Source: Lingula anatina (Eukaryota > Brachiopoda > Lingulata > Lingulida > Lingulidae). From it: DNA of 64,000 nt. Every line of letters begins with the position of its first letter. Positions within the stretch are counted from its first letter, which is position 1. Below the pieces are notes generated by a model. That model saw only the letters and a list, made by a program, of their open reading frames with translations. It searched no databases and was not told the DNA's origin. Both the position numbers and the translations under genes were made by a program. The stretch spans positions 8,882 through 72,881 of the forward strand of contig NW_019775736.1 of the NCBI RefSeq assembly GCF_001039355.2, read 5' to 3'. Positions 56,612 to 64,000 of this stretch are shown here, piece by piece.

Positions 56612-57845
56612 TTAAATTTCCAAGTCGTGGTCACTAAACCGAATTTTCGCAATAGTCTTTATTTCTGATCTCTGATCTCTTTTATGATCAAGACCCCAAT
56701 ATTGTAGAAATGTTCTGATTGATCTAAACCAACAGGGTCCTTGTTCTTTTTGCTCCTGTTCATAGTTGTTTTTAATCAATTTGTTGGAAGGCAGTTCTTT
56801 CAGCCTGGCACTGTATCTCTGTGTCTGTTTTACAACATCAGAGTAGAGTAGGAATCTTCTAAATTCAGCTCTACAGGCATTGTTCATAGCGTTTTCCCGT
56901 ACACCTAGTACACATTTGCACATCTTAGATGTAATTGTTCGAAAGGCAATTAAAATTAATTTTGAAAGTGACATTTGTTTTTCCTTGAATATTTCTTCAG
57001 CCCATACTTCACATCCATACAATAATGATGATTGTGTCGATGAGTTTCAAATTAATTGGGAGAGGTGATATCTTGTTTCTTGATATCGTGATATTTTTCC
57101 TTTTTAGTAAATATCATAACCTTGGACTTTTTCTCGTTTATGATTAGTTACCACTATTTACAATATGCTTGCAGTGCCGTTATTTTGTTTTGTAGACCGT
57201 CTTTAGATGAAGATAATAGGACAAGGTCGTCTGCTTACAAGATATGAAAATTCTCCTTGAAGTCATCCATATTTAAATTAAAGAGCGTGGGATGAAGATT
57301 ATCCTCTTAACGAATCCCCAGTCTCGATAGAAATGGGGTTGTGTAACCTTCACCTACCGAGATGCCTAATCTGGTGTATCTAAACATGCTTTTTATGACA
57401 CGGTAGAATTTGCCATGAATCCAGAGTTTAAGCAATTTCAGTAAGAGTCTTTTGTGCCACACTGAATCAAAGGCTTTTCTCATGTCGATGAAACATGCAT
57501 ATATTTTTTCCTTTGGTTGAGATACCTGTTGACTAGTGATTTCAAAGTACAGCTATGATCTGTTGTTCTATAACCTGGCCTGAAGCCTGCTTGCTCTTTG
57601 CTTAATTTGTTTTCATTGTTAATATGTTGAATAAGCCTATGTGCTAAAACTGGATTAAATAATTTTCCTAAGCAACTTGTTATGCAAAAACCTCTTTATT
57701 TTGAAGGGTTCATGTGCTCTCCTGATTTAAACAGTGGGATTATAATTCCTAGGTTCCATGAGTCAGGAATTTCAGATGTATTAACCACCCAGTTAAACAA
57801 TTTAGTGAGCACAACTGCAAAATACTGTGCCCCAGCATTCAGCAT
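56612..57845 (-). pseudogene. Reverse-transcriptase pseudogene in B1
   Basis: The same coding stretch as in B2, but more damaged in this part. A stop (TAA, plus coordinates 57696-57698) replaces the Tyr codon present in B2. A T-run of 6 at 57504-57509, against 7 in B2, shifts the frame next to motif A. It shares with B2 a stop just before the motif B region and a stop in the first position of the YADD-type motif. The longest surviving frame is 56612-57022 (C-terminal domain, YGCEVWAEE). Confidence 0.75.
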
Positions 57846-59423
57846 TTAATTTCTCACCATAGGTGATTTCCCGTTTTTCAGATTTTAATGGCATTTTTAA
57901 CCTCTTTCAATGTAATTGGTTTGTCAAGCACTGCTTCCCCTGGGAGGCTTTCATGAGATTTAATTTCATTATCTAAGTACTGGTCACCTTCAGGAGGGAC
58001 CCCACACAAATGGTAGAAGTGATTAAACTAATTGGACTAATCAAGCTTTGCTGCTCTTTATCTTGGTTTAGTTTTTTAAGGGTTCGCCAAAATGCTTTAG
58101 GGTTTTTATAAGAACAGAATGTTCAGCCAGGCGAGCGTTTGCTGTAAAACGTCTTGCGTATATTTGGATGATTTTTATATTTGGAAGAGCGCCTCTGTAC
58201 GTTGGTCCTCAAACTCATACCTTAATTTCTATGGTCTGATTAAAATATAGCAGTATTTGAATTAATTTGTCTTATTAATCTTCGTTGTGAATAATCCAAG
58301 TTGCTTCGAGGAAGAAATCCATCAAACAGAAGATAGTTTACTGTCGATTTTTCGGCGAAATGAACACATGCAATCAGAAACCATATTTAGTCTTCAGTGA
58401 CTTCTGTCTTATTCACCCTCTCAATGGTTTCTCCTTTAAAAGACCATTCCCGTTAATTTTGCTATTTTCTGTTTGAATAGTTTGTAGGCCTACTTCTTTC
58501 CCAGATGGCATGTCTTGCCATATTCTTATTTATTAATAAAATCACTATCAGTCATGCAAAGCGAAAAGAGCAATGGATGCATGTAGGGACTGACCTATCC
58601 TCATAGTTATCAAATTTATATGAAAACAACCAGTAGGATATAAATAAGCTGCACCAGAATAATGCACATCCCCAAGTATAGTAATTTTGATAATATAGAC
58701 ACCTTTCCCTAAAAATCAATGCTTTTTAGCACATAAAATATTGGTTCAATAGCCTATAACAAATCTATGGTGATCAATACAAAAATCAGAGTCCAAAAAC
58801 GCAATGTTGGAGTTGAGCGTTTAGAGAGTTCAAACTGTCAACTCTCTGAAAAGGTGATTGATCTGTCTTCTTCTTTTACTGAATACCGCACTCTATCTAT
58901 TTTTCTGTAATAATAGATATATTTGTATATACCACGAAGGTATATTCCCAACCCTCCAGTATAAAACCTCTTGAATGGCTTCAGTCTCTTCAACCCATTA
59001 GACACTTTCTCCCCTAAGAAGCTACAATGTTGTGACTTATGATAACGGTCGATCTGTGGTAAACCTAATGGCTAACGGCTATAGTTTTGTGGAGGTCAGA
59101 TCTCATCTACCCCAAAATTCAACTTTATATCAAGGCATAATACATCCCTTTTATAGTAAAGCTGGCAACATCTATTCGTTTACACCTAACACCCTTAATA
59201 TAACATTGGATCTGCCATCCATTGACTTGCTCGAATTTGACCTAGGTAATGGTCATTGATTACTGTGGAAAAGACATAATCCAAAATATCAGCAAAAATA
59301 TAGCTTTAAAACCTATAATATTATTGCAAACCCAATTTTCGAGAGTGTGACAGCTATTCTGAGCAACAGTGCATGAACTAGAGATAATTTGCACTACAGT
59401 TACATGCAGTTGAAAAAAAAAAA

Positions 59424-59424
59424 N
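59424..59424. other. Single N at the B1/B2 junction
   Basis: Ambiguous base directly after the A-run that ends B1 and directly before B2. Confidence 0.95.
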
Positions 59425-61633
59425 CATGGTCTGTGTATTCTTTTGCCGTTTCTCAGGGCCTATGATAAAACTACGTCACAAACACGTACACAATGTTATT
59501 TGAAACAAGGTGATTAAAACGTTGTTTTCGTGACAGGCGTTCATTTGACAAGCAATATCAAATGCATCTATCATGTAGCTTTCAACAAAATTCTAATAAA
59601 TGCCTTTTTTTCATATCTGCTGTTGTTCTGAATCTCAGCTACAAGTTTGGGCTTTAAGTCTTGCTAACAAAATTAATTGGACAGATCTTGGTATTTGATG
59701 CCACTGAATTCATTAAAATATTCAATATCAAATCAATGATATTCCAAACCGAATGGATGTTTATCTTATTCGTGCCATATTTAACTAAAGTGAGTGACAG
59801 CAAATTGGAAAAAACTTGTAATATTACGCACGCGTGAGCCTTCTGAAATCTCACAACACATCCATATCAAGGAGTGACCTAAAGGTCTGTATGCAAACTT
59901 TAATCTCAAAGCATAATCAAAAGTCTTCACAGCTGAATTTCCATCAAAACATTCATATCAAGTTTTTTAACAATGTAATTATCGCTAACGACGGGCAACT
60001 GTCAGTGTCTTTTCGAATGTCTGGGCGTTTCATGAACGCTCTTTCACCAACACTTGTATGGTAGTTTATAAGGTTCCTGCTTTCAACATCAAGCGTACAC
60101 GGCGTATGGGCACCATTAATTTTGTGACAGGATAATAAACTTAGATGGAAGTACAGACAATACAAATATAGTCTAAGTGTGACACTTGAAGCACCGTTTT
60201 GGGATACCACAGAGGTACATTCGTTGGTACAGTATGTTACTGCGTTGTCTGAATTATTTTTTAAAACGCCATATCGCACTGTGCAGTCCCAGTTCGCCTG
60301 TTGATGAGCCAGATATTCGATGTAGGGTCAAAAAACGGATTTTCCTGGGGTAAAGAACGATTTTCCCATACTTACCAATGGTTAATGAATTCCATTCCGT
60401 CCATGTTTTTTCTCTCTAATTTTTTTTTTTTTGTTATGATCTCTTAAGAGATTATTACAGAGGTATAGCCATCTATGAAGGTGCACGTCATCTGATGGAA
60501 AGCACAGATTCCAGAATAATTGCGATAACCGCTGCTTTGGTGGTAAAATGCAATTTATTATTATTCGGTGAGCTGCTTACAATGTTTTTATTGTGAAATA
60601 TGAATCTCATACAAACAGTTGTTATCCCTTTAACATAGCGCACTTGGCACTGCCGGGCCAATCAAAGCTTGGCATGCAATGGCAATACCGACTTGACTCA
60701 GCTTTATTAAATGACGCTTGTCAAGAACTGACAGGGCACTGAATTATTAAAAAAAGACAGGACAATCTGTTGCACAATGAAATGCCACAATTAAACGCCC
60801 TTAGATAGTCCAGATGGTATGATCAGTTGATCTGACCTTTTAACTCGACTTCTTTAAGGTCAAGGGACGTAAGGGAGGAGTAGGTAGAATCGTCAGTATC
60901 ACATCAGTATGATACGCAAAGAGATAGCATAACAAAGAGTTATATTTACTTTACACAGGAACATTTTCATCAACCAACGAAGGTAAGTTTTCTTAATAGT
61001 CCCATCCTAGAAAACCAGATCTTTCTTTGACAAACTCTAACATTTACCAGAGGTTGAATTGTCTTCATAATATAAAGGTGATGTATGAGCAAGTGCAAAT
61101 TGATCAATGATTTATTACAGCTTTGGTTTTTCGATCAACCAAAGAAAGACTCGTTTTCTCAATAATGGCTATGCACGTGTGTGAACAGACGTTTTTGCTA
61201 GGAGGGTGAGTCAAGAAAAGACAATAAACAATAGTCTGGGGGCCAGTGTGACAGGAATGGTAGTCCTAGGAACTGAAGTTCCCATATGATTAGTAAAGTT
61301 CAGGGTTACTTGGAGTATTTGGGGCTAGAATATGGGACTAATGTCACCCGTACGAAGCAATGGGAAACGGACTGTTGTTCCGAGCGGACTACCATTCCTA
61401 TCTCTCCGGCGAACTGAAAGCAACCAGCCAAGTCCGCATTTTTCGGTTAAATTAGCTTTGGTTATTGCTTCAAAGGTACAATTACGGACGCGTACAAAAG
61501 AATTCAGGATAATAATAATAATAATCTTTATTGAGCACTAAAATGTGTACAGGTTACATTTTACAGGCTCTCTGCTCTACCTATAGTACTATAACATCTA
61601 TATAAATACAAAATATATATGGAATAGTATATA

Positions 61634-61635
<2 letters not shown>

Positions 61636-61724
<89 letters not shown>
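61636..61724. repeat. Compound (GT)n-(AT)n microsatellite in the B2 LINE
   Basis: Longer version of the tract at 56323-56400, inside the LINE 3-prime region. It generates spurious Thr-His and Tyr-Ile frames. Confidence 0.9.
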
Positions 61725-61727
<3 letters not shown>

Positions 61728-61936
61728 CTCTTAAGCATGCATGCTTCAACTTTTAGACTAAGCAGCCACTCAAGGTTTTCATGATCTGTTTTCTGCTCAG
61801 GAGGTGTCATGAGTCTACTTCTTCCGTCACTGTGTTCTTTACATTTTAGTAAAAAATTAATTTCTGTTTCAATTTCATTACAGTGGGGGCACTTACGATT
61901 CTCAGTAGGGGTTTTAAGAGATGAAAAGCGACCCCC

Positions 61937-63179
61937 TTAAATTTCCAAGTCGTGGTCACTAACCCGAATTTTCGCAATAGTCTTTATTTCTGATCTCTGA
62001 TCTCTTTTATGATCAAGACCCCAATATTGTATAAATGTTCTGATTGATCTAAACCAACAGGCTCCTTGTTCTTTTTGGTCCTGTTCATAGTTGTTTTTAA
62101 TCAATTTGCTGGAAGGCAGTTCTTTCAGCCTGGCACTGTATCTCTGTGTCTGTTTTACAACATCAAAGTAGAGTAGGAATCTTCCAAATTCAGCTCTACA
62201 GGCATTGTTCATAGCATTTTCCCGTACACCTAGTACACATTTGCACATCTTAGATGTAATTGTTCGAAAGGCAATTAAAATAAATTTTGAAAGTGACATT
62301 TGTTTTTCCTTGAATATTTCTTCAGCCCATACTTCACATCCATACAATAAGATGTACTTGATGATTGTGTCGATGAGTTTCAAATTAATTGGGGGAGGTG
62401 ATATCTTGTTTCTTGATATCGTGATATTTTCCCTTTTTAGTAAATATCATAACCTTGGACTTTTTCTCGTTTATGATTAGTTTCCACTATTTACAATATG
62501 CTTGCAGTGCCGTTATTTTGTTTTGTAGACCGTCTTTAGATGCAGATAATAGGACAAGGTCGTCTGCTTACAAGATATGAAAATTCGCCTTGAAGTCATC
62601 CATATATAAATTAAAGAGCGTGGGATGAAGATTATCCTCTTAACGAATCCCCAGTCTCGATAGAAATGGGGTTGTGTAACCTTCACCTACCGAGATGCCT
62701 AATCTGGTGTATCTAAACATGCTTTTTATGGCACGGTAGAATTTGCCATGAATCCAGAGTTGAAGCAATTTCAGTAAGAGTCTTTTGTGCCACACTGAAT
62801 CAAAGGCTTTTCTCATGTCGATGAAACATGCATATATTTTTTTCCTTTGGTTGAGATACCTGTTGACTAGTGATTTCAAAGTACAGATATGATCTGTTGT
62901 TCTATAACCTGGCCTGAAGCCTGCTTGCTCTTTGCTTAATTTGTTTTCATTGTTAATATGTTGAATGAGCCTATGTGCTAAAACTGGATTAAATAATTTT
63001 CCTAAGCAACTTGTTATGCAAAAACCTCTATATTTTGAAGGGTTCACGTGCTCTCCTGATTTAAACAGTGGGATTATAATTCCTAGGTTCCATGAGTCAG
63101 GAATTTCAGATGTATTAACCACCCAGTTAAACAATTTAGTGAGCACAACTGCAAAATACTGTGCCCCAGCATTCAGCAT
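61937..63179 (-). pseudogene. Reverse-transcriptase pseudogene in B2
   Basis: The open frame at 62640-63179 (179 codons) covers the fingers and first part of the palm: IPDSWNLGIIIPLFKSG, then LSKEQAGFRPGYRTTDHI and motif A FIDMRKAFDSVWH. It ends at a stop where the motif B glycine-glutamine segment should follow. The frame beyond reads the expected NLHPTLFNLYM and ADDLVLLS but has a stop in place of the first residue of the catalytic YADD-type motif. The C-terminal domain is open at 61937-62383. Non-functional. Confidence 0.8.
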
Positions 63180-64000
63180 TTAATTTCTCACCATAGGTGA
63201 TTTCCCGTTTTTCAGATTTTAATGGCATTTTTAACCTCTTTCAATGTAATTGGTTTGTCAAGCACTGCTTCCCCTGGGAGGCTTTCATGAGATTTAATTT
63301 CATTATCTAAGTACTGGTCACCTTCAGGAGGGACCCCACACAAATGGTAGTAGTGATTAAACTAATTGGACTAATCAAGCTTTGCTGCTCTTTATCTTGG
63401 TTTAGTTTTTTAAGGGTTCACCAAAATGCTTTAGTGTTTTTATAAGAACAGAATGTTCAGCCAGGCGAGCGTTTGCTGTAAAACGTCTTGCGTATATTTG
63501 GATGATTTTTATATTTGGAAGAGCGCCTCTGTACGTTGGTCCTCAAACTCATACCTTAATTTCTATGGTCTGATTAAAATATAGCAGTATTTGAATTAAT
63601 TTGTCTTATTAATCTTCGTTGTGAATAATTCAAGTTGCTTCGAGGAAGCAATCCATCAAACAGAAGATAGTTTACTGTCGATTTTTCGGCGAAATGAACA
63701 CATGCAATCAGAAACCATATTTTGTCAACTTTCAATGACTTCTAATTCACCCTCTCAATGGTTTCTCCTTTAAAAGACCATTCCCGTTAATTTTGCTATT
63801 TTCTGTTTGAATAGTTTGTAGGCCTACTTCTTTCCCAGATGACATGTCTTGCCATATTCTTATTTATTAATAAAATCACTATCAGTCATGCAAAGCGAAA
63901 AGAGCAATGGATGCATGTAGGGACTGACCTATCCTGTAGTTATTAAATTTATATGAAAACAACCAGTAGGATATAAATAAGCTGCACCAGAATAATGCAC

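Larger units (their letters stand above)
56192..58150 (-). mobile_element. Decayed LINE-type retrotransposon, copy in B1
   Basis: In minus orientation the sequence reads a reverse-transcriptase core, a C-terminal domain with a C-x2-C zinc-knuckle-like motif (KCPHCNE ... LLKC), a 3-prime part with an internal (TA)n-(GT)n microsatellite, then AATAAAG and an (ATT)n tail at about 56192-56208. The 5-prime limit is uncertain and no endonuclease domain was recognised, so it is 5-prime truncated. The clade was not determined. Confidence 0.75.
54128..59423. repeat. Duplicated unit B, copy B1
   Basis: 5.3 kb unit beginning ATGGTCTGTGTATTC at 54129 and ending in an A-run before the N at 59424. It contains a decayed LINE (below) and non-coding sequence. 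The stretch 58668-59423 has no partner because B2 is cut by the window. An open frame at 59032-59259 (75 residues) is not recognised. Confidence 0.9.
61509..63450 (-). mobile_element. Decayed LINE-type retrotransposon, copy in B2
   Basis: Matches the B1 element along its length. The (ATT)n tail lies at about 61509-61525. Upstream of the reverse transcriptase a stretch resembling FW-TLKKLNQD can be followed to about 63430, where a TGA (plus 63418-63420) replaces an Arg codon that is intact in B1. No target-site duplication was identified. Confidence 0.75.
59425..64000. repeat. Duplicated unit B, copy B2 (cut by window)
   Basis: Direct copy of B1 54128-58667. Differences include substitutions, microsatellite length and small insertions, such as 8 extra bases near 61300. 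It continues past the right edge. Confidence 0.9.

Noticed and set aside
59032-59259. 75-codon plus-strand frame with an ordinary amino-acid composition near the end of B1.
   Set aside because: No known domain, no splice context and no second copy within the window to test conservation.

Overview
The window is nuclear DNA from an animal, AT-rich by eye. Its genes are split by many introns with GT-AG borders, the intergenic DNA is full of microsatellites and homopolymer runs, and the proteins are clear bilaterian orthologues. Short to moderate introns and dense genes suggest an invertebrate. A lophotrochozoan such as a mollusc, annelid or brachiopod is my best guess, but the sequence alone does not prove it. 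No bacterial, CRISPR or phage-like content was seen.

Five protein-coding genes were reconstructed exon by exon, with reading phase checked across every junction. (1) Positions 513-23773, minus: the first 29 coding exons (about 1,103 residues) of an IQGAP scaffold protein, covering the CH domain, IQGAP repeats, WW domain, four IQ motifs and the first part of the GAP-related domain. The gene runs off the left edge. (2) 25227-27900, plus: complete coiled-coil FAM81 gene, 5 coding exons, 393 residues, divergent from IQGAP across a short shared promoter. (3) 31108-34432, minus: complete TSPAN3-like tetraspanin, 7 exons, 251 residues. (4) 34836-39799, plus: complete mitochondrial ATP synthase alpha subunit, 10 coding exons, 553 residues, divergent from the tetraspanin across about 400 bp that hold a palindromic E-box and a YY1-like site. 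(5) 43449-46273, minus: complete RIT/Ric-type Ras GTPase, 5 exons, 218 residues.

From about 48.75 kb to the right edge I find no convincing cellular gene. This part has two kinds of duplicated unit: A1/A2 (about 2.7 kb each) and B1/B2 (about 5.3 kb each, B2 cut by the window). The only three ambiguous bases (N at 51429, 54127 and 59424) sit exactly at the ends of these units. That pattern fits unmerged haplotypes in the assembly at least as well as true tandem duplication. Each B unit carries a decayed minus-strand LINE-type reverse transcriptase with an (ATT)n 3-prime tail. A short hAT-like MITE candidate (30254-30421), a 26-bp minisatellite, a perfect hairpin near the left edge and many simple repeats complete the picture.

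The genes do not form one pathway, but the neighbourhood is informative. IQGAP, FAM81, TSPAN3, ATP synthase alpha and RIT are close neighbours here, and their human counterparts fall on a small set of regions (15q, 5q, 1q22, 18q). This is consistent with an ancestral linkage block split after vertebrate genome duplications. I saw no undescribed enzymatic or defence system. The most rewarding leads are the two-exon modular build of the IQGAP repeats, the (UG)n tract fused to a RIT splice donor, the linkage block and the N-bounded duplications.
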